Shown: positions 34,620 to 43,758, numbered from the stretch's first letter. The stretch is 64,000 nucleotides of DNA from Pseudomonadota bacterium (GCA_023431345.1 JAEYWK010000179.1:15242-79241), one strand, 5' to 3'. Notes: a model not told the origin generated them from the letters alone. A program made the numbers and translations.

Positions 34620-37070
34620 TCAGCTTGCCAAAATCGCGCCGCTCGGTCCGGATGGTACGCCGTGCGCGGTCAAGCCGAGCGCCGCGAGCAGCTCGAGCGC
34701 GACCCGCTTGCGCGGGCTGGACTCGGAGCCCGGCCCGACGCACGCGGGGCAGCCCGCGGCGCAGCCGCACGAGCGGATCAAGCGCCCCGCCGCCCAGCAC
34801 AGCTCGCGGCCGCGCTCGTAAATGCGCTCTGCCAAGCCCACGCCGCCCGGGAGCGCGTCGAAAAGGAACACGGTCGGGTCGAACTGGCCCGTCCGGCCGG
34901 CGTGCGGATCCCGGCCGGGAGCCACCGCTTCCGTCTCGGCGTCGCCCTCCTGACCGCCGTCGCCGAGCGTCTGCCCGACGTCGCGAGGGTCACACATCAA
35001 GAACAGCGTCGACACCGTCTCGAGCGCCGCGCCCACCCCGCGCAGGCCGTCGATCAGCGTGGCTCGCGGGTGAGGCAGGGTCGCGAGCACGGCTTCGGGG
35101 ACGGTGAGCCAAAAGCTCGTCGTGTGCATCTGCATCTCGGGCAGGTGTACGTCACCGTAGCCTGCGTTTTCGTGGGTGAAGAATTTGATCTTCTTGTAGC
35201 CGGTGACCTTCTCGATGACCTTCACGTCACCGAAGCCGACGCGCGCGCGACCGAGCGCTCCGTCTTGACGCGGCTCGATCACGCTCACCGTGCGGTAGGT
35301 GAGGGCGGTCGTGAAGTAGTCGGGCTCTACCTTGCGCACGAAGGCCTTGTGGTTCTCGTAGTCGAGCCGCTCGACCTGGTACTGCTCCGCGTCGTGCTGG
35401 TAGATGGCTTGCTCGTGCAGCATGGTGTGGGTGGCGCGGAAATCGAGCTCGGCGATCGACTTGCTGGTCGCGACGTCGATGATCACGAAATTGTCCCAGC
35501 CGATGTTGCGCAGCGACACGGAGCTGGCCGGGTAAGCTTCTGACGCCCAGTGGTAGCGGTTGCCCGCCTGGTGCACGAGACCATGCCCGCGCAGGTATTC
35601 GAGGGCATCGCGCGTCGCGGCGGCGTCGAGCGGCCCGTAGGTCTCGCCGCGCGCCGGCGCCGGATCCGCCACGCGCGGCCCCGGCGGAGCCAGCTCGAAC
35701 GGCGCCTCGAAGACCGCGCACTTGAGGTGCTGGATCAAGATTTCGACGTTGCTCGGATCGATGCGAGCCTCCTCCGAGCCCGCTTCGAACAGGTAGGAGG
35801 GCTCTCGCGCCAGGTATTGATCGAGCGCGTCGCTGCCGCACACCAAGACGGCGATGCTGGTCTCGCCGCGGCGGCCGGCGCGGCCGAAGCGCTGCCAGGT
35901 GCCGGCGACCGAGCCCGGATAGCCCGCGCACACCACCGCCGACAGGTCACCGATGTCTATCCCGAGCTCGAGCGCGTTCGTCGCCACCACGCACAGGATC
36001 TGCCCCGCGCGCAGGCCCGCTTCGATGCGGCGGCGCGTCTCCGGCAAGTAGCCGCCGCGGTAAGCCATCACCGCGTCCGCGCCCGCCACGTCGCCCACCT
36101 TGGCCCGCAGGTACTTCAGCATCACCTCGACCGAGTTGCGAGACGGGCCGAACACGATCGTCGGTACCTTGGCGCGCACCAGATCTGCCGCCAAATTCAC
36201 GGCTTGCTTGATGGTGCTGGCGCGGACCTGCAGCTCCTCGTTCACGATCGGCGGGTTGTAAATGTACGCCTCGCGGCTGGCCTGCGGCGCGCCCGAGCGA
36301 TCGACCAGCTCCAGCGCTTCCGGTACGGCACCCATCAAGCGCGCCGCGTGCTCACGCGGGTTACCGATGGTGGCGGTGGCGGCGATGAACGTGGGGCGAG
36401 AGCCATGAAACGCAGCCACGCGCTGGAGGCGGCCGAGCACGTGCGCCATGTGCGAGCCGAACACGCCGCGGTAAGTGTGGAGCTCGTCGAGCACCACGTA
36501 GCGGAGCCCTTGAAACAGCGTCGCCCAGCGCGCGTGGTTCGGCAGAATGCCGGCGTGGAGCATGTCGGGGTTGGTGAGCACCACCCGGCAGCGCTCACGC
36601 ACCGCGCGCCGCGCGTCGCCCGGCGTGTCACCGTCGAAGACCATCGCCCCGCTGCCGAGCTCCGCCGCGATCATGAGCTCGCGCAAGCTGTGCTCTTGAT
36701 CGCGCGAGAGGGCCTTCGTCGGATACACGAAGAGCGCGGTGGCGGTCGGATCCGCGGCGAGCGCCGAGAGCACGGGCAGGTGGAAGCACAGGCTCTTGCC
36801 GCTCGCGGTGGGGGTCGCGATCACGACATGGCGACCCGCGTGCGCCGCTTCGATGGCTTGCACTTGGTGGGAGTAGAGCGATGCCACTCCGCGGCGAGCG
36901 AGCGCGTTTCGGAGCGATGCCGGCAGGCTCTCGGGCATACCCGCGTGCTCGGGGTCTCGCGGCGGAAGGCTTCGCTCGGCCGCGAAGCAGCGCTTCACGA
37001 ACCCGCTAGCTTGCCATTGGTCGACGACCGCGCGGACGCCGGAAGGGTTGGACCAGGGCGGCTGAGGCAT
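34620..37070 (-). CDS. mrfA: DEAD/DEAH-box helicase of the MrfA (YprA) family
   Basis: The 816-residue superfamily-2 helicase has ATPTASGKS (Walker A, 85-93), VLDELHTYRG (DEVH-type motif II, near 195), ATATIGNP (motif III) and RFGRAGRRGE (motif VI). The C-terminal region has the DUF1998-type tail and four cysteines at 768, 770, 774 and 777 (CGCAAGCPAC), a zinc site characteristic of MrfA. In Bacillus, MrfA and the exonuclease MrfB repair mitomycin-type DNA damage outside the UvrABC pathway. A gene matching MrfB lies about 5.4 kb downstream on the other strand. ATG start, divergent from lspA. Confidence 0.88.
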   Translation of the reverse strand: MPQPPWSNPSGVRAVVDQWQASGFVKRCFAAERSLPPRDPEHAGMPESLPASLRNALARRGVASLYSHQVQAIEAAHAGRHVVIATPTASGKSLCFHLPVLSALAADPTATALFVYPTKALSRDQEHSLRELMIAAELGSGAMVFDGDTPGDARRAVRERCRVVLTNPDMLHAGILPNHARWATLFQGLRYVVLDELHTYRGVFGSHMAHVLGRLQRVAAFHGSRPTFIAATATIGNPREHAARLMGAVPEALELVDRSGAPQASREAYIYNPPIVNEELQVRASTIKQAVNLAADLVRAKVPTIVFGPSRNSVEVMLKYLRAKVGDVAGADAVMAYRGGYLPETRRRIEAGLRAGQILCVVATNALELGIDIGDLSAVVCAGYPGSVAGTWQRFGRAGRRGETSIAVLVCGSDALDQYLAREPSYLFEAGSEEARIDPSNVEILIQHLKCAVFEAPFELAPPGPRVADPAPARGETYGPLDAAATRDALEYLRGHGLVHQAGNRYHWASEAYPASSVSLRNIGWDNFVIIDVATSKSIAELDFRATHTMLHEQAIYQHDAEQYQVERLDYENHKAFVRKVEPDYFTTALTYRTVSVIEPRQDGALGRARVGFGDVKVIEKVTGYKKIKFFTHENAGYGDVHLPEMQMHTTSFWLTVPEAVLATLPHPRATLIDGLRGVGAALETVSTLFLMCDPRDVGQTLGDGGQEGDAETEAVAPGRDPHAGRTGQFDPTVFLFDALPGGVGLAERIYERGRELCWAAGRLIRSCGCAAGCPACVGPGSESSPRKRVALELLAALGLTAHGVPSGPSGAILAS

Positions 37071-37153
37071 GCGCGAAGACTAAACAAATGTGCGGTAGTA
37101 GGCAATCCGGCCAACCGACTGAAATTGGAGCGGAAAAGGCGCCTTCTACTGCC

Positions 37154-37179
37154 GGTTGCGGCGCGGTGCACCCGCAACC
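37154..37179 (+). promoter_or_regulatory. Hairpin in the lspA leader
   Basis: Arms GGTTGCGG and CCGCAACC with a ten-base loop, followed at 37,187-37,191 by a short T run, inside the 158-base divergent region between mrfA and lspA. It could be an attenuator-like or promoter-proximal element; no function is shown. Confidence 0.35.
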
Positions 37180-37228
37180 GACTGGCCCTTTTTCGCGAGG
37201 TGTCGTAGACGGCGACCTGGTTTCCCGT

Positions 37229-38128
37229 ATGACCGATCCGCAAGACGGCACGCCCGAGCAGCCTGGGCCTCTCCCTGAACCCACGGCGCCCCAGGTGGAA
37301 GCTCCGCTGCCTGAAGCGGCTCCGGCCCCGCTGCCTGAAGCGGCTCCGGGCCCGCTCGCGACCGCTGCCGGCCCTGCCGCCGCTGCCGGTCCGGGCAGCC
37401 TCGACGTGCCGCCCGCGCCGACGCCGACGCCGACGCCGGAGGAGGCGCACGGCGAGCGACCCACCTTCCTCTTCTTCGGCGTGCTGGCCGCCATCTCTCT
37501 GATCGCTGACGTGACGACCAAGGCCTGGGCGGAGATCACCCTCTCGCGCCGCAACCCCTTCGAGCCGTCGATCGAGCTCATCAAAGATCACCTCGCGTTC
37601 ACGCTCGCCTACAACCCGGGCGGGGCCTGGGGCTTGTTCCAAAAGCACAGCGAGTATGTGCGACGGCCGTTCTTCTTGCTGGTCAGCCTGCTGGCGATCG
37701 CCTTCATCATCAATCTGTACGGCCGGCTCACCCCCCAGCAAAAAGCCCTCAAATGGGGCCTCCCGCTGGTGCTCGGCGGCGCGCTCGGGAACCTGTCCGA
37801 CCGCATCGTGCGCTCCAACGTGATCGACTTCATCGACTATCAAGCGGCCTGGATCGAGTCGATGAACCGCTTCATCGCCAAGGCCGTCAAGGGCTGGTCG
37901 ATCACCGACCACTGGCCGACCTTCAACGTGGCCGACATCGCGATCTGCGTGGGAGTGGGCCTGATGGCCGTCGATATGTTCACCTCGCGTCGCGGCGCTT
38001 CGGCGTCCTTGCCACCGAGGGCGCCGGCCGAAGGCACCCGCAGCCCCACGCCCGAGGCGCTGCCGTCGGCCGAGCTCAGCAAGCTACCGGTCCCCGACGC
38101 GACTCCGCCCTTGAAGCCAGACGCATAA
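37229..38128 (+). CDS. lspA: Lipoprotein signal peptidase LspA, with long Pro/Ala-rich N-terminal extension
   Basis: Signal peptidase II cleaves prolipoproteins before the lipidated cysteine. The membrane domain (about residues 78-255) has four helices and the family motifs: AYNPGGAWGL, GGALGNLSDRI, VIDFID and FNVADIAI, the last two holding the catalytic aspartates. Unusually, residues 1-75 are low-complexity Pro/Ala/Glu with an internal repeat (APLPEAAP) and residues 256-299 form another Pro-rich tail. Typical LspA is near 165 residues, this one 299. The ATG chosen is the first in a clean context; a shorter start within the extension is possible. lgt follows 18 bases later. Confidence 0.92.
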   Translation: MTDPQDGTPEQPGPLPEPTAPQVEAPLPEAAPAPLPEAAPGPLATAAGPAAAAGPGSLDVPPAPTPTPTPEEAHGERPTFLFFGVLAAISLIADVTTKAWAEITLSRRNPFEPSIELIKDHLAFTLAYNPGGAWGLFQKHSEYVRRPFFLLVSLLAIAFIINLYGRLTPQQKALKWGLPLVLGGALGNLSDRIVRSNVIDFIDYQAAWIESMNRFIAKAVKGWSITDHWPTFNVADIAICVGVGLMAVDMFTSRRGASASLPPRAPAEGTRSPTPEALPSAELSKLPVPDATPPLKPDA

Positions 38129-38146
38129 AGCTCGAAAGTTCGGCCC

Positions 38147-39103
38147 ATGCAGAGCCGCCTGTTCACGCTCGACTTTTCTGCGTTCGGGGGCGACTACACC
38201 GTCCCGGCGCCGAGCTACTTCGTGCTGCTGCTGATCGGCTTCTTGTTCGCGACGATCTTGGGCTGCATCTGGGCCAAGCGCGTCGGCCAAGATCCAGACG
38301 TGATCGTCGACCTCGGCTTGGCCATGCTGCTCGCGGGAGTCGCGGGCGGCCGCCTGCTGCACGTGTTTGCCGACGGTTATTTCTGGGATTACGTGCACCT
38401 GTGCACCGATCCCTCGAAGGTCGACTGGCATGTGACGCGCAACGAGTGCCTCACGACGTACGACGGCGTGTGGAACGCCGTGCAAGGCGTGTGTCGACCC
38501 AAGCAAGCCGACTGCTTGGCGTGGGCGAAGTTTTACGGCGGCGGTTTCGCTTACTACGGCGGCTTCATCGGCGCGTCGGCGGCCGCTTGGTTCCTGCTCA
38601 AGGCGGACCGTTTCCCGTTCTGGAAGGGCGCCGACATGGCCGGCATGGTGGTGCCGATAGGGCTGACGTTCGGCCGCATGGGCTGCACCCTGGCTGGCTG
38701 CTGCTTCGGCAAGCGGTGGGATTCGAGCTGGGCGCTGTCGTTTCCACCGCACAGCCCCGCTAGCGACGCCCAGTGGAAGGACAAGCTGCTGATGCAGCCG
38801 AGCGAAGCTTCCTTGCCGGTGCATCCGACGCAGCTCTACGAGTCGTTCGCCGCGCTCGCCATCGCGCTGTTCTTGACGCTCTACCTGCACGGTCGAAAGC
38901 GCTACGATGGCCAGATTTTCCTGGCGTTTACCGCGCTTTACGCGCTCGCCCGCTTCATCATCGAGTACTTCCGCGATGATGACCGCGGGGCGCTGCTCGG
39001 CTTGAGCACCTCGCAGCTCATCGGCGTCATTTTGATCGGCGTCGCCGGCTACCTGCATACCCGGCTCAGCGCTCGCACGCGCATCGCTCCCGCCGTGACC
39101 TGA
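38147..39103 (+). CDS. lgt: Prolipoprotein diacylglyceryl transferase Lgt
   Basis: Lgt transfers diacylglycerol from phosphatidylglycerol to the lipobox cysteine, the first step of lipoprotein maturation at the inner membrane. The 318-residue protein has about seven hydrophobic segments and the Lgt signature FGRMGCTLAGCCFGK, with GGFAYYGGFIGA before it and LPVHPTQLYES after it. A cysteine-containing loop near residues 85-125 (LCTDPSKVDW, VCRPKQADC) is longer than in E. coli Lgt. It directly follows lspA, the enzyme for the next step, so the pair forms a lipoprotein-processing operon. Confidence 0.95.
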   Translation: MQSRLFTLDFSAFGGDYTVPAPSYFVLLLIGFLFATILGCIWAKRVGQDPDVIVDLGLAMLLAGVAGGRLLHVFADGYFWDYVHLCTDPSKVDWHVTRNECLTTYDGVWNAVQGVCRPKQADCLAWAKFYGGGFAYYGGFIGASAAAWFLLKADRFPFWKGADMAGMVVPIGLTFGRMGCTLAGCCFGKRWDSSWALSFPPHSPASDAQWKDKLLMQPSEASLPVHPTQLYESFAALAIALFLTLYLHGRKRYDGQIFLAFTALYALARFIIEYFRDDDRGALLGLSTSQLIGVILIGVAGYLHTRLSARTRIAPAVT

Positions 39104-39159
39104 CGCCCGGCTTCGCCCGGGAAGTGGCCACGCCTGCGGCGCTGACTTAGGATCCAGTC

Positions 39160-39969
39160 ATGCGCCGCCTGGCTCCGCTGCTCATTTTGCCGCTCTTGCT
39201 CGCCTGCGGCGATCGGATCGAGCATCCCCCCGCGGCTCCGGACTGCGATCGGAGCGTCAGCGACTGCCGGGGTCTGCCGCCCGCGGGTGGTGGCGTGGGC
39301 AAGGGCGGCGGCGAAGGCGGCGACGGGTCCTCCGGTGACCAGACCACCGACTGGACCGGAGAGCTGCTGGCTTACACCGGGGACGACTTCACCACGGGCA
39401 GCCTGTTCGAAGGTGCGGCCAACGTCTCGGCGACCGGCGTCTCGGGCGCGCGCGTCCGGGGCACCTACGATGGCGCCACCTTCAGCCTCCAGAATATCGT
39501 GAAAGCCTCCACGAACTGGTTCTTGGTGGAGCCGGAGGCAGGGGCGGGGCTCTTACCCACGCTCACGCCCGTCGACACTCGCGCCGTCAAGAACGATGAG
39601 CTGGCCATCGGCGTCGTGCGCGCAGCGGACATCGACGGCATCTTCGCGCTCGCCCTCGCCGCCACGGATCGCTCCGACGGTCGCGCGCAGCTGGTGGTGC
39701 GCGTCGTCGACTCTCGCGACCGCAGCGTGAGCGGCGTCAAGGCTTCGCTGACCGCGGAGCTCACGGCCTACCGCGGCGCCGGAACGTGGGACTCCACGGA
39801 GGGGGCCGCTACCGACGACAGCGGGCTCATCTTCTTCGGCAACGTGCCGGCGACGAGCGCCATCGGTGCGACGGCCATCGAGCTGCGCGGTCCCGTGACA
39901 GCGCGCGTCGAGGCCCGGATCAAGGCGGGGGTGACGACGGTCCTGACGGCGGTTGTCAGTCCGCCCTGA
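39160..39969 (+). CDS. Predicted lipoprotein with Gly-rich linker
   Basis: The 269-residue product begins MRRLAPLLILPLLLACGD, a signal peptide with lipobox LLAC. A glycine-rich linker (GGGVGKGGGEGG) follows and then a beta-rich globular region of unknown family, ending in a segment that resembles an Ig-like carboxypeptidase-regulatory strand (SVSGVKASLTAELTAYRG, then DDSGLIFFGNVP). It lies 56 bases after lgt and may be co-transcribed with the processing enzymes, making it an obvious client. No catalytic motif is visible. Confidence 0.75.
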   Translation: MRRLAPLLILPLLLACGDRIEHPPAAPDCDRSVSDCRGLPPAGGGVGKGGGEGGDGSSGDQTTDWTGELLAYTGDDFTTGSLFEGAANVSATGVSGARVRGTYDGATFSLQNIVKASTNWFLVEPEAGAGLLPTLTPVDTRAVKNDELAIGVVRAADIDGIFALALAATDRSDGRAQLVVRVVDSRDRSVSGVKASLTAELTAYRGAGTWDSTEGAATDDSGLIFFGNVPATSAIGATAIELRGPVTARVEARIKAGVTTVLTAVVSPP

Positions 39970-39989
39970 TCGAGCTAGAGCCGCCCCCG

Positions 39990-40847
39990 ATGGCGCAAAT
40001 CATCGACGGCAAAGCGGTCTCACAGAAGGTTCGCGACGAGGTGAAGGCGGGGGTGGCGGCGTTTCTGGCCGAGCACGGTCGCGCGCCAGGCCTGCACGTG
40101 GTGCTGGTCGGAGACGACCAGGCTTCGGCCGTCTACGTCGGCAGCAAGGAAAAAGCCGCCGCCGAGGTGGGCATGGCGGGCAAGGTCTATCGCTTGCCCG
40201 GCTCGACCAGCGAGGCCGAAGTGCTGGCGCTCGTCGAGAAGCTCAACGCCGACGACACGGTCGACGGCATCCTCGTGCAGTTCCCGGTGCCGAAGCAGAT
40301 CAGCCAGACCAAGGTGATCGAGACCATCTCGCCCGCGAAGGACGTCGACGGTCTGCACCCCGTCAACGTGGGCGCGCTGTGGGCGGGTGCGGAGGGCCTG
40401 GTTTCGTGCACGCCCGCCGGCTGCATGCGCTTGCTGAAAGAAGCGGGCGTCAAGCTCGCGGGTCAGAACGCCGTCGTCGTCGGCCGCAGCAACTTGGTGG
40501 GCAAACCCGTCGCGGCGCTGCTGCTCGCCCAGCACGCCACGGTAACGATCGCGCACTCGAAGACCGCTGACTTGCGGGAGGTGTGCCGCCAGGCGGATGT
40601 GCTGGTCGCCGCCGTCGGCCGGGAAGCGGTGATCAAGGGCGACTACGTCAAGCCGGGCGCGGCCGTGATCGATGTCGGCATGAACCGCAACGCCGCTGGC
40701 AAGCTGTGCGGTGACGTCGACTTTGCCGCGGCGGAGCCCGTCGCCGGCTTCATCACGAAGGTGCCGGGCGGCGTTGGCCCGATGACGATCGCGTGCTTGC
40801 TGGAAAATACGTTGAAAGCCGCGAAAATGCGCAGCGCGCGGCGCTAG
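39990..40847 (+). CDS. folD: Methylenetetrahydrofolate dehydrogenase/cyclohydrolase FolD
   Basis: FolD interconverts methylene-, methenyl- and formyl-tetrahydrofolate with NADP. The 285-residue protein has the catalytic YVGSK (Tyr and Lys of the cyclohydrolase site), the conserved GILVQFPVPKQ, SPAKDVDGLHPVNVG, VVGRSNLVGKPVA for the cofactor fold and the C-terminal PGGVGPMTIACLLENT. The ATG at the start of MAQIIDGKAVSQKV is used; the open frame before it overlaps the upstream lipoprotein gene. It is convergent with coaE, with 33 bases between stops. Confidence 0.96.
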   Translation: MAQIIDGKAVSQKVRDEVKAGVAAFLAEHGRAPGLHVVLVGDDQASAVYVGSKEKAAAEVGMAGKVYRLPGSTSEAEVLALVEKLNADDTVDGILVQFPVPKQISQTKVIETISPAKDVDGLHPVNVGALWAGAEGLVSCTPAGCMRLLKEAGVKLAGQNAVVVGRSNLVGKPVAALLLAQHATVTIAHSKTADLREVCRQADVLVAAVGREAVIKGDYVKPGAAVIDVGMNRNAAGKLCGDVDFAAAEPVAGFITKVPGGVGPMTIACLLENTLKAAKMRSARR

Positions 40848-40880
40848 AGGCGGGGCGCCCAACGCCGCGACACGCCGTCG

Positions 40881-41486
40881 TCAGTCCTTGTTGCGCAGCT
40901 CGGCCACCAGCGCCGCCACCTGCGTCGCGAGCTGTTCGCGGCTGCCGTCGTTGTCGAGCACGTAGTCGGCGCGGCGTCGCTTCTCGGCCAGCGGCAGCTG
41001 CGCGCGGATGCGCGCCGCAGCGTCGTCGGCCGTGATACCCCCGCGGGCGGCGATGCGCGCGAGCTGCGTGGCCTCGCTCGCCGCCACCACCACGACCGGC
41101 GCGAGCACGGCGTCGAGGCCGACCTCGAACAACAGCGGTACGTCGTAGCCGGCCAGCTCGTGGCCCTGGCGCTCGAGCTCTGCGAAGCGCTCCTGCGACA
41201 GACGCCGCACGATGGGGTGGGTGATGGCGTTCAGGCGCTGGCGGGCATCGGGGTCGCGGAAAACCAGCGCCGCGAGCTGCGCACGATCGAGCGCCCCGTC
41301 CGGGCCCAGCACCTCCGCGCCGAACGCGTCGACGACCTGCGCGAGGCCAGGCGTGCCCTTGGCGACGGCCTCGCGCGCCAACTCGTCGGCGTCCACGATC
41401 GGGACGCCGTGCCCCCGCAAGAGCGCGGCCGCGGTGCTCTTGCCGGAGCCGATGCCCCCCGTGAGGCCGAAAACACGCAGCGCCAT
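40881..41486 (-). CDS. coaE: Dephospho-CoA kinase CoaE
   Basis: CoaE phosphorylates dephospho-CoA at the 3'-hydroxyl, the last step of coenzyme A synthesis. The 201-residue length is typical. The P-loop GLTGGIGSGKST comes at the N-terminus, then VDADELAREAV (substrate-site aspartates), FRDPDARQRLNAITHPIVRR and YDVPLLFEVGLD, all standard for the family. ATG start. It is alone on its strand, convergent with folD and divergent from the beta-propeller gene, with about 77 bases between the two starts. Confidence 0.95.
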   Translation of the reverse strand: MALRVFGLTGGIGSGKSTAAALLRGHGVPIVDADELAREAVAKGTPGLAQVVDAFGAEVLGPDGALDRAQLAALVFRDPDARQRLNAITHPIVRRLSQERFAELERQGHELAGYDVPLLFEVGLDAVLAPVVVVAASEATQLARIAARGGITADDAAARIRAQLPLAEKRRRADYVLDNDGSREQLATQVAALVAELRNKD

Positions 41487-41563
41487 GCGCTGAACCTAGC
41501 AGCCTCGGCCCGAGCGAGCGCCGTGAGCGCGTGAAAGGTCCGCGCTTATAGAAGGGCTTGCCG

Positions 41564-42517
41564 ATGGGCGGGCTTTGTCTCACCCTCGCGGGCGTGACTG
41601 GTCATCCGTTCCGGTTCCTGCTGCGCGCCGTGCTCTTCGTGAGCAGCTTCGCGGTCAGCGCGCGCGCGGAGGGGCCGTGGGCGCCTCGGCTCGAGTTTCG
41701 GTTCTCGACGTCGTCGACGCTCTTCGCGCGCCCCGGCGTCGGTCCCGACGGCGCCGTGTACGTCGGCTCCGGTGACGGCTACGTGCACGCGCTCTCTCCC
41801 GAAGGCATCTACCGCTGGAGCTACACCGTGAAGGGGCGGGTGGTGGCGCCGCCGGTTGAGGAGCCGAAGAGCCGGCGCGTCTTCATCGCCACCAGCGAGG
41901 GGCGACTCTACGCGCTCGAGGCCGATTCGCACCTGCGCTGGGTCGCGACGCTGCCGTCGGCGCCCAAGAGCGAGCTGTCGCTCTCGCCGAAGGGCACGCT
42001 CTACTTCGTCGGCGTCGACAATCACCTCTACGGGATGACGACGGGCGGCGCGCTGACGCTGCGGCTCGCCGCGCGCGGCGCTCGCTCGGCGCCGCTGGCG
42101 CTGCCGAACGGACGCACCCAGGTCGTGCTCGAAGACACCTTCGCAACCCTGAAGGGTTATGGTTACGAGCGCGCGCCGTTGCCGGGCCCCTTCGCGCGCA
42201 CCGCAAAGCTGTCGCTCGCCGCCGAAAATGCGGTTTTGGCTTGCGAAGACGGGCAGGCGCGCGCGCTGGGCGGCGGCGCCTTGCCGTTGTCACTCGAGAG
42301 CGATTGCCTGTCGGCGCCGGTGGAAGGTGATGGGTTTTACGCGATCGCCGAAGCGAGCGGCGAGGTGCGCCTCGCTTTCGCCGACGGCCGGTCGCTACCG
42401 GTGGCGGTCGGCAGCGCGCCGCTGCGGCCGGTGTGGGACGCGCCGCGGCGCCGCTTGGTGGTCGCGTCGGCGACGGGATCGCTCGCGGTGCTCAAGGTGC
42501 CGAGGGGAGGGCCGTAG
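41564..42517 (+). CDS. Secreted PQQ-type beta-propeller repeat protein
   Basis: The 317-residue protein has an N-terminal signal-like segment (FRFLLRAVLFVSSFAVSARA) and then repeated short beta blades. GAVYVGSGDGYVHALSPEGIYRW, RVFIATSEGRLYALEADSHLRW and GTLYFVGVDNHLYGMT are readable as three copies of the PQQ-like blade motif, without quinoprotein active-site residues. It is probably a periplasmic or outer-membrane scaffold of the BamB-like fold. The ATG seven bases after GAAGGG is preferred over a TTG two codons earlier. It ends three bases before the mrfB-like start. Confidence 0.75.
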   Translation: MGGLCLTLAGVTGHPFRFLLRAVLFVSSFAVSARAEGPWAPRLEFRFSTSSTLFARPGVGPDGAVYVGSGDGYVHALSPEGIYRWSYTVKGRVVAPPVEEPKSRRVFIATSEGRLYALEADSHLRWVATLPSAPKSELSLSPKGTLYFVGVDNHLYGMTTGGALTLRLAARGARSAPLALPNGRTQVVLEDTFATLKGYGYERAPLPGPFARTAKLSLAAENAVLACEDGQARALGGGALPLSLESDCLSAPVEGDGFYAIAEASGEVRLAFADGRSLPVAVGSAPLRPVWDAPRRRLVVASATGSLAVLKVPRGGP

Positions 42518-42519
42518 GC

Positions 42520-43758
42520 TTGGACTTCAAGCGCAAGCTCGGCTTCCTACCGACGCCATCGACGCCGCCCGTCAACGTGCCGCTGCCCCGCGTGGAGCCG
42601 GCGCTCGGCGAGAGCGACGCGCCGCAGGGGGCGAGCGCGGCGCCGGAGCCGCTGAGCATCATCGACCAGCTGCGCGCGAAAATGGCGGAAATACTCGAGC
42701 GGCCGGCGTCCGCGGCGCCGCCCCCGCGCCCCGCGGACCCGACCGAGACGCTGCTGCCGTTCGTGCGCGAAGAGACCACGGGCGGGCCCATCTACAGGCG
42801 ACACAGCATCCTGCCGCCCTCTCACCACGTGGGCCGCATTCCGGTCGACGCCGCGCACGAGAGCCGCAGCGAGCTCTTGGCGCTCTTGGCGCTGGATCCG
42901 AACCTGGCGCGCTGCGAGGTGAGGCGCGCCCTGTTCTTCGACACCGAGACGACGGGGCTCGGCGGCGCGGGGGCGATCGCGTTCTTGCTCGGCATGGCCT
43001 GGTTCGACGGCGAGCGGCGCCTCCACATCGAGCAGCTGCTGCTGCGCAGCCCCGCCGACGAGCCGGCGATGCTCGACGTGCTCAGCGAGCGGCTGGCCCA
43101 AACCGAGCTGCTCGTCTCTTACAACGGCAAGGCCTTCGATTGGCCGCTGCTGAAGGGCCGCTACGTCATGAATCGCCGCAAAATGCCCGGTGATTTGCCG
43201 CACCTCGACCTGCTCCACATCGGGCGGCGCCTCCACCGCAAGCGGCTCGGCGCTTGCCGGCTCAAGACGCTCGAGAGCGCCGTGCTCGGCTTCGAGCGCG
43301 GTGAGGACGTCGATGGCGGCGACGTGCCGGCACGTTACGCGCATTTTCTGCGAACCGGCGACGAAGAGTCGCTGCGGCAGGTCGTCGACCACAACGCTTG
43401 GGACGTCGTCAGCATGGCGGCCCTGGTCGGCTTGTACGGGGAGCCGTTCGACCTACTGCACGGAGAAGATCTGGTCGGTTTCGCCCGCACGATGAAGCGC
43501 GCGGGCGCCCTGGCCGTCGCCGAGCGCGCCGCGGACCGAGCGCTGGAGCTCGGCGTCACGGCCGCGCTCAAGGTGCGTGGTGACGTCCACAAGGCCCGCG
43601 GTGATCGAGCGCGAGCGCTCGAAGATTTCGAGCGGCTGGCGCGCGATGTGGACGACGCCACGCTGCGCCTCGAGCTGGCCAAGCTGTACGAGCATTTCGT
43701 GAAAGACCCAGGGCGCGCCTTGGCGGTGCTCGAGCTGGGCACGGGCGAAGCCGACTAA
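42520..43758 (+). CDS. mrfB: RNase H-like exonuclease of the MrfB (YprB) family with C-terminal TPR-like region
   Basis: A TTG start follows a good ribosome site (GAGGGGAGG), giving 412 residues. The nuclease core begins FFDTETTGLGG near residue 141 (DxE pair), continues with VSYNGKAFDWPLLKGR near 200 and CRLKTLE, and ends with DHNAWDVVS near 291. This is the DEDD-type exonuclease order found in YprB/MrfB. Residues about 325-405 form helical repeats (AVAERAADRALELG, VRGDVHKARGDRARALEDFERLA) like the TPR tail of the Bacillus protein. It probably works with the MrfA-like helicase encoded in this window in DNA-damage repair. Confidence 0.85.
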   Translation: MDFKRKLGFLPTPSTPPVNVPLPRVEPALGESDAPQGASAAPEPLSIIDQLRAKMAEILERPASAAPPPRPADPTETLLPFVREETTGGPIYRRHSILPPSHHVGRIPVDAAHESRSELLALLALDPNLARCEVRRALFFDTETTGLGGAGAIAFLLGMAWFDGERRLHIEQLLLRSPADEPAMLDVLSERLAQTELLVSYNGKAFDWPLLKGRYVMNRRKMPGDLPHLDLLHIGRRLHRKRLGACRLKTLESAVLGFERGEDVDGGDVPARYAHFLRTGDEESLRQVVDHNAWDVVSMAALVGLYGEPFDLLHGEDLVGFARTMKRAGALAVAERAADRALELGVTAALKVRGDVHKARGDRARALEDFERLARDVDDATLRLELAKLYEHFVKDPGRALAVLELGTGEAD

